From Mytilus edulis (taxonomy: Eukaryota; Mollusca; Bivalvia; Mytilida; Mytilidae): a stretch of DNA of 64,000 bases. Where the stretch lies: NCBI RefSeq assembly GCF_963676685.1, contig NC_092345.1:30031585-30095584 (forward strand), written 5' to 3'. This document shows positions 1 through 11,019 of the stretch, one piece after another. Numbering within the stretch: position 1 is the first letter of the stretch; each line of letters opens with the position of its first letter. Below the pieces are notes generated by a model that saw only the letters and a program-made list of their open reading frames with translations, searched no databases and was not told the DNA's origin. A program made the position numbers and the translations under genes.

Positions 1-410
1 GTGCGAAAACCAAGAATAATGCTTATTTGGGCCCTTTTTTGGCCCCCAATTCCTAAACTGTTGGAACCAAAACTCCGTAAATCAATCCCAACCTTCCTTT
101 TGTGGTCATAAACCTTGTGTCAAAATTTCATAGATTTCTATTCACTTAAACTAAAGTTATAGTGCGAAAACCAAGAAAATGCTTATTTGGGCCCTTTTTG
201 GCCCCTAATTCCTAAAATGTTGGGACCAAAACTCCCAAAATCAATCCCAACCTTCCTTTTGTGGTCATAAACCTTGTGTCAAAATTTCATCGATTTCTAT
301 TCACTTTTACTAAAGTTAGAGTGCGAAAACTAAAAGTATTCGGACGACGACGACGCCAACGTGATAGCAATATACGACGAAAAATTAAAATTTTTGCGGT
401 CGTATAAAAA
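1..410 (+). repeat. ~160-bp tandem repeat, 2 copies plus a tail
   Basis: Units start at about 1, 162 and 321 with GTGCGAAAAC. The first two copies are nearly identical and the third breaks off after about 15 bases. The tail holds an inverted repeat at 371-406 (TATACGAC ... GTCGTATA) around an AT-rich core, able to fold as a hairpin. I recall this as a dispersed repeat in mussel sequences, but its class is unknown. No coding signal. Confidence 0.75.
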
Positions 411-580
411 GCCAACAATATCACTGGCATTAAGCATAAGTACAATGTATCTTAAGAAGTAAACATGAACCACTTGCTTAAAGATGTTTTTTAGGTTCTG
501 GGATATATTCTATATATTCATAATGAATCCTTACTTATCATGCTTATTGTTTTTTGTAAGAGTTGATTTCTTTCAATTAC

Positions 581-686
581 CTATATCATTTGACCTTTCA
601 AAGCATACTGGCTCTACTCCTTCATCTATACAACACTTTATAGCAGTTAATCCACTGGCTCCTGCTCCAATTACTGCAACCTTCAT
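581..686 (-). CDS. FMO: Flavin-containing monooxygenase, first coding exon only (partial gene)
   Basis: FMOs are FAD- and NADPH-dependent enzymes of the endoplasmic reticulum that oxygenate soft nucleophiles (N, S). This 106-nt exon reads from ATG at 686 down to 581 and encodes 35 residues plus one base. It begins [12 protein letters not shown], the FAD-binding GxGxxG at residues 7-12. It ends in a GT donor (complement of 579-580) in phase 1, exactly as in the two complete FMO genes of this window. A possible 5'-UTR acceptor lies just upstream of the ATG. The remaining exons would be left of position 1, so whether the gene is intact cannot be judged; the exon itself shows no damage. A foldback repeat begins about 20 bases upstream of the ATG. 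Confidence 0.85.
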
Positions 687-705
687 AATGGCTTTTTTTC
701 TATAA

Positions 706-2490
706 AAAGTAAAATTTCTTTGGAATTTTGATGGGCATTTTTTGTTTTTCCTTCATGCAAAAGATGTGAAAATTAATTAAGTTGTGGTACAACTATGAGA
801 TGCTCCCTCAGGTAAAAAACCGGTTTGTATTGTTTTGATTGTCCTTAATTGACATGTACAACAGGTACATGTTTGTATCTTCACAACTATAGGTGAGTTA
901 AAGAGTTTATCTGAGTCAGTGAGTGGACAGTATCAAAGTAATTCAGGTGTTTGTTAATTTTTACACCTTCTGCAGAAAGGAAAAAAAATGCCCATCGAAA
1001 ACCAAGAAAGATTTTATCTTTCTTAAACACAAAATGCATTTAACTTTTATATATCTAGTGGATGCTAGAGATTAAAACTTTCCAAACAGCACAGGTAAGT
1101 CTGTACACAGAGTAGTCTTTGAGGTGAAAATACGGCCATATTTGTCCATTTGTTATGATGAACCGTAAGGATTTCTGGGTTCTGGTTACTTGTGATGTTT
1201 ATGCTAAGATATTTTGAACATTGATTGGAGAAAAGCAAGTTTCATGGCTTTCGAAGTATAACCAAATTTTACATTATTTTTCTTCCTGCTTCTGTCATAA
1301 ATTTATTTCGTTCAAGGTTACATTTGACTGCGTGAAATCTCAGACCCCATGTTGTTGCCCAATTTCATTGTCTGTCTATATCTGCTATTTTTTTTACAAT
1401 CATTGATGGTTCTGGTTTCTCTATAGCAGCCATTGGCAAATAGTCTGAAATCTGATGTGTTTTTGTCAGAGGTGGTGTTGCCGATGTGTTCATTTTTGGT
1501 GGAATACAAAGGAAATAAAAAATGTCAACTTATATTTTGTTCTTCTACACTTACCAAGCTGCTTACCACAGATGTAGTTAGACAAATTCGATATATCTAA
1601 TGTTTATATACTTTCTTGTTCCAACTTTTGAACTGATATTGATAGATAAACAGATAAATTATATGTTGACAGTCCAACGATAAGCCAGTGTCATAATGTA
1701 TGACGAAAATATAATTCTTAAACCACAATCGGACTCTCTTAAAATCCGGATTCAAAGTCCTGCCTTTAAATCAAACCTTTTTTACCCAGCTATCGATTAT
1801 GACAAATCATTAAGGTTTATGTACCCTTCTGTAGCCATTTTTGTACGAATTTTTTAAACATCAATTGTATCAAAACTACAGATATAACGAATAATAGAGA
1901 CAGGCCATTTTGAACATATACTAGGGGGAAACTTGATGCAAAGCATTATTATTTACTGTTGCATTGCATTTAATAGAAAAGGAGTACTTTGTGGCAAATA
2001 AACCAAGATTTTTATAGAAAATCCACAGCCTTTAAGGTTCATCATAACAAATGGACAAATATGGCCGTATTTTCACCTCAAAAACTACTCTGTGTACAGA
2101 CTTACCTGTGCTGTTTGGAAAGTTTTAATGCCTACATGTAGCATCCACTAGATATATAAAAGTTAAATTCATTTTGTGTTTAAGAAAGATAAAATTTTTC
2201 TTGGTTTTTGATGGGCATTTTTTTTCCTTTCTGCAGAAGGTGCAAAAATAAACAAACACCTGAATTACTTTGATACTGTCCACTCACTGACTCAGATAAA
2301 CTCTTTAACTCACCTATAGCTGTGAAGATACCTGATGTCAATGTCAATTAAGGACAATGAAAACAATACAAACCGGTTTTTTACCTGAGGGAGCATCTCA
2401 TAGTTGTACCACAACATAGTCAATTTTCACACCTTTTGCATGAAGGAAAAAAAATGCCCATCAAAATCCACAAGAGATTTTAACTTTCTG
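706..2490. repeat. Foldback element with ~460-bp inverted arms
   Basis: The left arm (about 706-1180) matches the reverse complement of the right arm (about 2028-2490). Landmarks such as TGATGGGCATTTTT, ACCGGTTTGTATTG, GTGAGTGGACAGTATC and GTAAGTCTGTACACAGAGTA appear in both arms in mirrored order. About 850 bases of loop (1180-2028) show no recognisable gene. Part of the arm (ATGCCCATC ... GATGAACC) recurs a third time, plus-oriented, at 2448-2640, so the structure is composite. It directly abuts the FMO exon at 581-686. Confidence 0.8.
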
Positions 2491-2640
2491 AAACACAAAA
2501 TGCATTTAACTTTATTATATCTAGTGGATGCTAGGCATTAAAACTTTTCCAACTTTACAGGTAAGTCTGTACTCAGAGTAATTTTTGGCATGTAAATACA
2601 GCCATATTTGTCCGTTTGTTATGATGAACCTTAATACAGA
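2448..2640 (+). repeat. Third copy of the foldback arm unit
   Basis: This is the same unit as 982-1168 (plus) and 2035-2225 (minus). All contain the stem CTAGTGGATGCTAG and a CAGGTAAGTCTGTAC block. It partly overlaps the right arm of the foldback. Confidence 0.7.
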
Positions 2641-3436
2641 GATTTTTGTTATAAAATTTGAAACATAGATTACTCACTTGCTTTAATATGATGTGCTAGT
2701 GTTTGTTTTTTTTACAAAAAGTTCTAACCAACCTGTAAATTCCAAAATACCTCGTACAGAGTAACTAAATTCGAGCGCACCCTAAAAGGTGTACTTGATT
2801 TGGTCCATATTTTTATTTGTTCTAACCAGTAACTACATTAAAACTTGTTTTAAGGAAATCAATGCTAGCACTGCATGTAATAATCCTATATCTATCGGTC
2901 ATCAAATTGCCAAATATGATAGAACAAGGATAAAGGCTGTGGATTTTCTATAAAATGTCCATATGTTTAGCATTGAAGCAACACAAAGGTACATAATCCT
3001 TAATGTGAGTTTCATCCCCACATATGAATAATATAATTTTATAAAATTTAAATAAAATTAAAGACGAAACTGCATATAACGTTTCTAGTTAAGTGACATT
3101 CGAATCGTGAAAAAAGAAAGTATGCATAACTTGTGTTGTACAAAAAGGCTAACTCGAATAATTCAGCCCCCTCTATCCACTACTTTTCTAATGGAGTAAT
3201 CGAAGTGATCGTAATATAACGACTGGATTATTCGGGTTACAAAAAGGCCATGTTCGTTTGTTTCAATGACAATACATGATCTACAACAAAAATACACTAG
3301 TAACTTGAAGACACAAAATATTTCTACAAAATGAACGGCATACCCTTATATTATTAGAGGTATTCCTGTCCAAAGAAAACTAATGCAAAGTAAGTCAAAT
3401 AACAAGAATAGATTTTATTTAAAGTCGGCATATATA
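2641..3436. other. Gene-free stretch
   Basis: AT-rich DNA with no coding pattern, RNA gene or clear repeat structure that I can see. Confidence 0.5.
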
Positions 3437-3661
3437 ATCTGTTGTAGAGTTGTCACTGGCTCAGACGTACTTATAAATATAATTATTTTCTGTGACTGTA
3501 TCTTACATTAATTTGTAGGATCCTTTACTATAGATAACTTAGCTGATCTGTAAAAAATAACATCTCCATGCCTTATATATCATGTACTGTAGTACGACGC
3601 TAGATTAAAACTGACGTGGAAAGGTAACACCCGGCCACCGAAAGCTTCATTTTGAAGCCCA

Positions 3662-3754
3662 GGTGGTCGTGTGGTCTAGCGGGACGGCTACAGTGCAGGC
3701 AATTTGGTGTCACGATATCTCAGTAGCATGGGTTCGAGTCCCGGCGAGGGAAGA
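3662..3754 (+). repeat. tRNA-derived SINE segment, unit 1
   Basis: It has an A-box-like GTGGTCTAGCGGGACGG and a B box GGTTCGAGTCC (from 3731), about 55 bases apart. This fits a tRNA with a long variable arm (Leu/Ser type) as ancestor. The acceptor stem does not close, so it is not a working tRNA. It sits inside the 440-bp tandem unit. Confidence 0.7.
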
Positions 3755-4101
3755 ACAAAAAATTTGCGAAAGCAAATTTACAGATCTAACATTGTTGGGT
3801 TGATGTTTAGACGAGATGTATATACATAATGTACACATCCATTTATCACCATCACTGCTGGTGATCTGATGGATAAATCTGTTGTAGAGTTGTCACTGGC
3901 TCAGACGTACTTATAAATATAATTATTTTCTGTGACTGTATCTTACATTAATTTGTAGGATCCTTTACTATAGATAACTTAGCTGATCTGTAAAAAATAA
4001 CATCTCCATGCTTTATATATCATGTACTGTAGTACGACGCTAGATTAAAACTGACGTGGGAAGGTAACACCCGGCCACCGAAAGCTTCATTTTGAAGCCC
4101 A

Positions 4102-4194
4102 GATGGTCGTGTGGTCTAGCGGGACGGCTACAGTGCAGGCGATTTGGTGTCACGAGATCTCAGTAGCATGGGTTCGAATCCCGGCGAGGGAAGA
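4102..4194 (+). repeat. tRNA-derived SINE segment, unit 2
   Basis: Second copy, 440 bases after the first. The B box is GGTTCGAATCC (from 4171). It differs from unit 1 at only a few positions. Confidence 0.7.
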
Positions 4195-4345
4195 ACAAAC
4201 AATTTGCGAAAGCAAATTTACAGATCTAACATTGTTGGGTTGATGTTTAAGACGAGTTGTATATACATATTGTACACAGCCATGTATCACCATCATTGCT
4301 GGTGATCCGATGGATAAATCTGTTGTAGAATTGTCACCGACTCAG

Positions 4346-5080
4346 ACGTACTTATATATATATACATGTATATAAATAATAACAGACAACACATGGGCTC
4401 TATTGAGCTCTTCGTAACCGACTAACACATCATGCAGCTTCATGCAAATACTAATAAATAAAAACAAAATAGCAGGCAAATATGAGCAAATTAATTTTGA
4501 TTTCTGAGCTACTAGAGTCAATGCTCATGCGATGTGCATTGAATGGGGGAACCAGCAAATCACTTGAATATCGTAAAATACTAACAAACTAAAAAGCATA
4601 AAATCAATAAATTAAAAAGAGAAGCAGCCATCTTTTGCGAAACGGGTGGTAAATTTATTGGTAAATAACACTTTATGTCGTTTCCAGGCAATACCTAATG
4701 AACTCATGGACCAGTCAAACGCAAAAATGAGTAAATACCATCATTAAATGATAACTGCTCGACAAGCACGACATACAGAAAACCGATTTAACTTACATAT
4801 TATATACTCCACTCTTGTTTTAGACAGTATGTTGACCTATGTCATTTGGTAGAGTTGTTTGGTTGCTGTCTCATCGACGTACACAACATCTTCTTTATTA
4901 ACCCGAATGCACCATGTACTACAATGTTTTATCCCGAATTTTCTACACAGTAAGTAAATGTATCCTTTGTTGTTGAAAGTATTATAACAGCATCATCATA
5001 TTATTATTAGTAACAGTATACACATGCTGCCTTTGGATTATCACATGAGGGAAACAATTATCACGAAAGACGGATGTGTT
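4346..5080. other. Gene-free stretch
   Basis: AT-rich sequence with a short (TA)n run near 4356. No gene or structured repeat seen. Confidence 0.5.
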
Positions 5081-5126
5081 AATCCTCTACGGAGCCCCGC
5101 TAGGGACATGCCAAGAAAAAAAAATA

Positions 5127-5445
5127 TATTGTGCGCACAAAATAATATATTGTGCGCACAAAATAATATATTGTGCGCACAACTTAATTATATTGTGCGC
5201 ACAAAATAATATATTGTGCGCACAACTTAATTATATTGTGCGCACAAAATAATATATTGTGCGCACAACTTAATTATATTGTGCGCACAAAATAATATAT
5301 TGTGCGCACAACTTAAATATATGGTGCGCACAAAATAATATATTGTGCGCACAATTTAAATATATTGTGCGCACAACTTAAATATATTGTGCGCACAACT
5401 TAAACATATTGTGCGCACAATTAAATATGTTGTGCGCACAACATA
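5127..5445 (+). repeat. Subterminal array of TTGTGCGCACAA, left
   Basis: About 15 copies of the perfect 12-bp palindrome, one with a changed base, are spaced about 19-24 bp apart by AT-only linkers such as AATAATATA and CTTAATTATA. The last copies decay near 5450. Confidence 0.9.
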
Positions 5446-6298
5446 ATATAGTGTGTGCGTTAAATTGTTTGACCTTACACATGTCTCCTTTTTAAAGTGA
5501 AAGAATGGATAATACATAAGGTTTTCTTTTGAAATTGGGCTAGATTACATGGAAATACTCTAGCAAAAAATCATCAGTGCATTTGAATCGACTCCTGACA
5601 TGAATACTAAATAAATTACGTTTAGTTCGTCTGAAACTTGGTTTACCAACAAAATCGTCGGAAGCAGCTACGTTATATCAGAGTTTATTGGTACGGTTTG
5701 AAACATACTTGGCAATAGAGCGAGGACACTATCAAACCTATGTAGACTTTCTTGTAACAAATATACAACTACTAATTACACTTATGCATTATACTTTATT
5801 TCTGAAAATCTCAATATTTTGTTTTTATTGACACAAGACTGACATGTTCCTCAATTCACGACTTTGATTTTGCTATGCTCCGTCGACGATAGAGATGGCT
5901 ATTATATTTAAGTCTTTACATCCGTTCATCCGTCCGTCTCTATTTATGGTAAATGATTTGATTATAGTTTATGATGAAGTTTTAGTGTCATCAACTTAAA
6001 TGAATAATGTGGTTTCTCTAAACATATCATTGTTAAAGTGTAGAGTAAGTCAAATCCACTAAAAACTGTATACACGTACACAAGCTTTTTATCATTAAAG
6101 ATGACTATGTTTGTTCATGATTAAGTACGGTTTTGACCCAAAATGTACTGTTCGTTATTGAAATGTGACGGTGTGTTCAGTCTAAGAAATTCACCATGAA
6201 GTTGTGATCAAATAGAGATAAAACTGAGTACATATATATAAATCAAAAGATGCAATATGAGTGCCAATGAGACAGCTCTCCATCCAAATCATAATTTA

Positions 6299-6740
6299 GA
6301 ATGAAATTCAAAACAGTGTGGCTGTGGCCATTGATTGACACATTAAATTCATCCATTGACTGGGACAATTTAGGTGAACGTTTGTATGTAACGACCATTG
6401 CTCACCGTGTACTTTTTAAAAACACTTAAACTATGGGGTCACCAAAGGTTCTCAACACCTTAATAAAGTAATTCGAAAAAATTAATCAGAAATAACACGA
6501 TGTTTTGATTTATATCAATTATATAAATCAAAACATACAGGTTATTTCTGATTAATTTTTCGATTTATTTTATAATAAAAGGCGTTAAGAAACCTTGGTG
6601 ACCCCACAGTTAAATGTCTATCGTAGGTACGTCGTTAACAGTGGTCGTTACAGACAAACGTTCACGTAAATTGTCCCTGTCAATTGATGAATTTAATGTG
6701 TCAATCAATGGCCACAGCCACACTGTTTTGAATTTCATTC
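6299..6740 (-). mobile_element. Palindromic MITE, TA-flanked (copy 1)
   Basis: The ends GAATGAAATTCAAAACAGTG and its mirror are flanked by TA on both sides (6297-6298, 6741-6742), as expected for a Tc1/mariner-type duplication. The arms are about 210 bp and meet near 6510 in an AT-rich core. A second copy lies at 54699-55110. Copy 1's left arm matches copy 2's right arm better than its own partner, so the two copies are in opposite orientation. No coding capacity. Confidence 0.85.
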
Positions 6741-7129
6741 TATTAAAAGTTATCAATTATTGGTTATAGTACGGTCTTCATTACGGAGCGTTGGCTCACA
6801 CCTAACAGCAAACTATAAAAGGCCAAAAATGACTGTAACAAAACGATAAACATATATGAACCACACCAATAAACGACTACCACTGAATAACAAGTTTCCG
6901 ACATAGAACAGTATGCTAATTATGATTTAGAATTTTTTTAAGAGTTGTGTACAAATGTTTCAGGCCAAGTTATAGATTCATTCTGATTAAAAGAAGAGAG
7001 GGCAAGAGGTCACTGATAGTATCTATTTTTGTTCAAAAATACATTTATTCAAAAACTTGTGGCCCGATTGATCGCGATCGATGCGAGTACCAATGAGACA
7101 ACACAATACATATACACCATAGCTCATAC

Positions 7130-7925
7130 AAATACGGGTTATATTCTTCTCATATATTTTATGATGGTATGATACGCAACCCGTAACGGGAGGGATTGTG
7201 CTTGATATTCAAATAATTAAGACAGTCATAATCTTTCAATCAGTTTAATTGAGGTGTGGAGCTGGCATTTCAGTAACTGCTAGTAGTCCTTTTGTTAATT
7301 TATGTATCATTGTCATTTTGTTAAGTTTCATTTGTTACCTATTCTGACATCGGACACAAACTTCTTTTAAAATGAGTTTTACTATCGGTATTGCTGGGTT
7401 TTTTCTATCTGCATTGGCTAGAGGTACAAAAGGAGGGATGAGATCTCACAAAACATGTTTAACTCCGCCGCAATTTTGTGTCCGTCCAAGGTCAGGAGCC
7501 TCTGGCCTTTGTGTTGGTCTTCTATGAATTTTAATTTTAGTTTCTTTTATATATTTTAGATAGATAAAGGAAGATGTGGTATGAGTGCCAATGAGACAAC
7601 TCTCCATCCAAGTCTCAATTTATAAAAATAAACCATTATAGGTCAAGGTACGGTCTTAAACACGTAGCTTAGGCTCACAACAAACAGCAAGCTATAAAGG
7701 GTCCCCAAAATTACTAGTGTAAAACCATTCAAACCGGAAAACCAACGGCCTAATCGCCATAATCTATATAAAAAACAAGAAACGAGAAACACTTAACGAG
7801 AAACGAGAAACACTTAAGTATACTTTAGTATGACGTCCATTATCGCTGAACTAGTACATATTTTAGTTTATGGGCCAGCTGAAGCGCGCCTTTGGGTGCG
7901 AGATTTTCTTGCTGTATTGAAAAAC
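7130..7925 (+). mobile_element. Retroelement 3'-end fragment, split by a nested repeat
   Basis: It matches, reverse-complemented, the segments 23449-24049 and 60960-61530 (blocks such as CTGGCATGTCAGTTAACTGC-like, TTTAACCCCGCCGCAATTTT-like and CAGGAGCCTCTGGCCTTTGT). The first part covers 7130-7555; the continuation resumes at about 7823 (AGTATGACGTCCATTATC). The gap is filled by the GTGCCAATGAGACAACTCTCC repeat. By comparison with 60960-61717 this is the 3' non-coding end of a reverse-transcriptase element. Confidence 0.7.
7556..7822 (+). repeat. Interspersed repeat with GTGCCAATGAGACAACTCTCC core
   Basis: It begins GATGTGGTATGAGTGCC and continues through AACCATTATAGGTCAAGGTACGG to an AAACGAGAAACACTTA tail. 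It is nested within the retroelement fragment 7130-7925. Shorter or diverged copies of the same family are at 6250-6297, 10806-10835 and 11427-11900 (plus) and at 18625-18690 and 53240-53300 (minus), as well as the copies listed separately. Confidence 0.7.
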
Positions 7926-8261
7926 CAAATGTATCTGAGAAACAAACCTTATAAAACATACGCGCCTTAGAATTATTTTGTACATTAAATACAGTTAAAC
8001 TATACCTTTATTATCGTATATAAAAAATAGACCAATCCTGAGATATTTAAAATTGACCAATAAACCATGAAAATAAAGTCAAGGTCAGAAAAATATATAT
8101 ATATACATTAAAATCATTCAACAAAACAAATAAAGTTCACTTATTCCTTATAGTATCTGAAAATAGACCAAACAAGTCGAATCAAATAACACGAACCATA
8201 AATATAAAATCAAGGTCAGATTACTATTATTGCAAGATAGACAATTACACCATACAATATA

Positions 8262-8370
8262 AAAAAGACGATGTGGTATGATTGCCAATGAGACAACTTT
8301 CCACAAAAGACCAAAATGACACAGACATTAACAACTATAGGTCATCGTACGGCCTTCAACAATGAGCAAA
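8262..8370 (+). repeat. Interspersed repeat with GCCAATGAGACAAC core, partial
   Basis: GATGTGGTATGATTGCCAAT is followed by GAGACAACTTTCC and a diverged GTCATCGTACGGCCTTCAAC block. Same family as 7556-7822. Confidence 0.6.
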
Positions 8371-8667
8371 CATTCCGTACATCAAATATATCTAGCTATG
8401 AAATGCTTATTGTATCCGAGAAATACACCAAAACACAAAAAAAAAATACTTTGCCGGACCACTTTACCCTGAAAATGAGGTCAAGGTCAGATGACACCTG
8501 TCAAGTTGACATTTAGACATTAAATTTTTTTCATACAACCAAATATAGAAGAACTATTGCATTTAGTATCTGAGATTTCGTCTAAACCACGAACATTTAA
8601 CCTTGTTGAGTGATCAATAAAATGAGTTCATAGTCAAGTGAAAACTGTTTTCCTAATTTTGGGCACA

Positions 8668-8910
8668 CACCATATCATATTGTGCGCACAATATGTTTAT
8701 GTTGTGCGCACAATATTATTTAAATTGTGCGGACAATATATTTAAATTGTGCGGACAATATATTTAAATTGTGCGCACAATATATTTAAGTTGTGCGCAC
8801 AATATATTTAAGTTGTGCGCACAATATATTATTTTGTGCGCACAATATAATTAAGTTGTGCGCACAATATATTAAGTTGTGCGCACAATATATTATTTTG
8901 TGCGCACAAT
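8668..8910 (-). repeat. Subterminal array of TTGTGCGCACAA, right
   Basis: About 11 copies of the same 12-bp palindrome, two carrying GCGGAC instead of GCGCAC, are separated by ATATATTTAAG-type linkers. Its spacer and terminus mirror the left array. Confidence 0.9.
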
Positions 8911-8955
8911 ATATTTTTTTTCTTTGCATGTCCCTAGCGGGGCTCCGTAATCCTC

Positions 8956-11019
8956 CTAGCTAACACTAGCTCCCTCAAAAAGTTTTTTTTAAAATTAGAC
9001 TGAAGCTGTATGATTTAAGTGTGCACTGTGTTATCAGAAGGACAACTAAAAAATAGAGTCATATTAAATTAAGACAGTTTACTTTTAACAACAACAAACC
9101 GACGAAAATGATGTATAAATAAGAATAGGTAAACATCGGCAGTAGAGGTGTTAATTGTTTCGAATCGACCAACTTCGGGCTCAGGCGGGTGTTAATTTAA
9201 GGCATTTTACACCCGTTTCTAATATTATCATAGGTTGCTATAACTATGGCGGGGCTTGTGAAAGGTTATGAAAAATTAATAAATGTCGAGTGTCCAATGA
9301 AATGAATTGATAATTTTTAAATAAAATTCAAAAAATTTAATAGTTGAGATTATTATTTCTAGGTATTGCAGACGAACTTGCATCATTAAAAATATGTGGC
9401 AAGTTATTGATAGAAATTTTAAACAAAATTAATTTGTTTCACTCCTACCTTCTTGTCTCCGTATGATCATCTCTTACTGATAAGGAGCACAGCCATGAGT
9501 TATGGCATATACAGGAGGACATTTAGAGCCTGTATCAGTAGAAATTAATGTGAGCATTTGCCTACCCAATTAGCTAGGCCGTGACGGGTCAGTTTATTAC
9601 CAGAAAGTTAACCTTCACCAAACATAATACAATGCAATAAAATAAAACATACTAACTGATACACTCACCTGATTCGCTCAGTTCTCAAAGTATTTATAAA
9701 TAATGAAAGTAATTGATAATATGTTTTGTGTTTTCGATGTTCCAAATAATAAAAAATGCATACGCAGCAAAGACATGCATATAGACGCACATAAATAAAA
9801 AAAAACTAAAGGCAAGCTTGATAGATTGAACACAGTTTGGGACTTGGTCAATATTGTCGGTAATGTTTTGATACCAATTCTACATAGTGGAAAAGGAGAC
9901 TAGTACTAAAATATATGTTCATGAAAGAACTAGCAATGATAATGCGATTTAGGAAAATTTGATCAGGTCAAACACGGGCAAAGACTGAATCTATTTGTGG
10001 TGTCTGATTCACGCTTTATAACCATCAGATAATTCGTAGGAACACTTTGTTTCTCTTCAACGTGCATAACAAATCAGATTCAAAATGTGAATGACAAAAA
10101 AAAATATGAAAAAGAAACGCAGATCAACTGTTTTGTGACGGAATTGCTTTCCTGTTATCCGTATGCGGTTCAGCATAATAAATCGGTCTGAGTGCTGCCT
10201 TTGTACAATGAACATATAGTTCAATTGTCTTCTTCCCAGTTATTATGTATAATCTTTCCTCTTTTTCCCCTGTGATTATGCAATTCCTAAATATTTTAGA
10301 AATTATACAAGTGTGACAATTGTGCGCTGGTGACACGTATTTACCCCCTTCACATTCGTGCCAGTACAAAATCAGAGTATTTGGACCTCGTATTGTGCGT
10401 TGTTGTTTGTTGTTGTTTGTACATTTATATTTTTCAGGGTAGTCAATGGTTGATATTATCTGTTGCATTTGCAGTATGTTTTTTTGATTCCATTGTTCTT
10501 TTTTACGAGTTATCAACATGTGACCTTCAACAAAGTGAACAAGTGTTTAAAAGACATATTCTGTCAAAACCTTTTTTTTTTAATGATAAAGATTGCCAAC
10601 AATTATTTTTTCAATTTAAACAAATAGAAATAATTTATTTAGGGTAAATAATCTAACGGGTTTGTCTTCATCTTTGCAAATCACCAGAATCAATAAAGTC
10701 AAACCTTGACCAATAAATTAATCTTCCTTACTAAAAATATAGATATCTAAAACTGAGTAGTTTAAGACACTTCTGTAGTCAAGGGTAAATAAATATAAAA
10801 ATAAGAAAATGTGGTATGATTGCCATTGAGGCAAAACAGTTTTTTCTTCTTAAAATCACAAGACTATATGAAAAAGTCGAAACTTTGGGTTCACGGCTTT
10901 GAGAGAATGGTAGATTTTTCAGAATCTTTATCATAATATATATATATATATATATTTATTTTGCGTCTCAATTAAGAAATCGTGGCAAATCGAACGTCAC
11001 TCTTACAAAAAAAAATAAC
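8956..11019. other. Gene-free stretch downstream of FMO
   Basis: AT-rich with a (TA)n run at about 10938-10958. A 131-codon open frame (10519-10124, minus) has no recognisable domain and a low-complexity composition, so I do not call it a gene. The 3' UTR of the FMO gene should lie just left of 11020, but I could not fix a polyadenylation site. Confidence 0.5.

Larger units (their letters stand above)
3437..4345 (+). repeat. 440-bp tandem repeat, two units, each with a tRNA-like SINE head
   Basis: The string GTTGTAGAGTTGTCAC starts at 3441 and 3881, and a diverged version starts at 4322, giving a period of 440-441 bp. The two full units are almost identical, differing at scattered single bases. 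Each ends with ATCACCATCA..GCTGGTGATC, a small hairpin. The tRNA-like segments are listed separately. Confidence 0.85.
5089..8948. mobile_element. 3.86-kb TIR element with inverted subterminal palindrome arrays
   Basis: The left terminus ACGGAGCCCCGCTAGGGACA (5089) is mirrored at the right end (to 8948). Both termini are followed inward by an A-rich spacer and then an array of TTGTGCGCACAA. AATCCTC flanks both ends (5081-5087 and 8949-8955), a probable 7-bp target duplication. The interior (5460-8640) has no transposase; it holds a palindromic MITE (6299-6740) and nested interspersed repeats. It is therefore probably non-autonomous, and its superfamily cannot be set from the termini alone. 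Inferred: movement by a transposase encoded elsewhere. Confidence 0.75.

Noticed and set aside
5127-5445. Regularly spaced palindromic repeats that look like a CRISPR array
   Set aside because: The spacers are short AT-only linkers that repeat themselves, the genome is animal, and the same array is mirrored at the other end of a transposon.
10124-10519. 131-codon minus-strand frame
   Set aside because: No domain, signal or codon pattern recognised; composition is that of AT-rich intergenic DNA.
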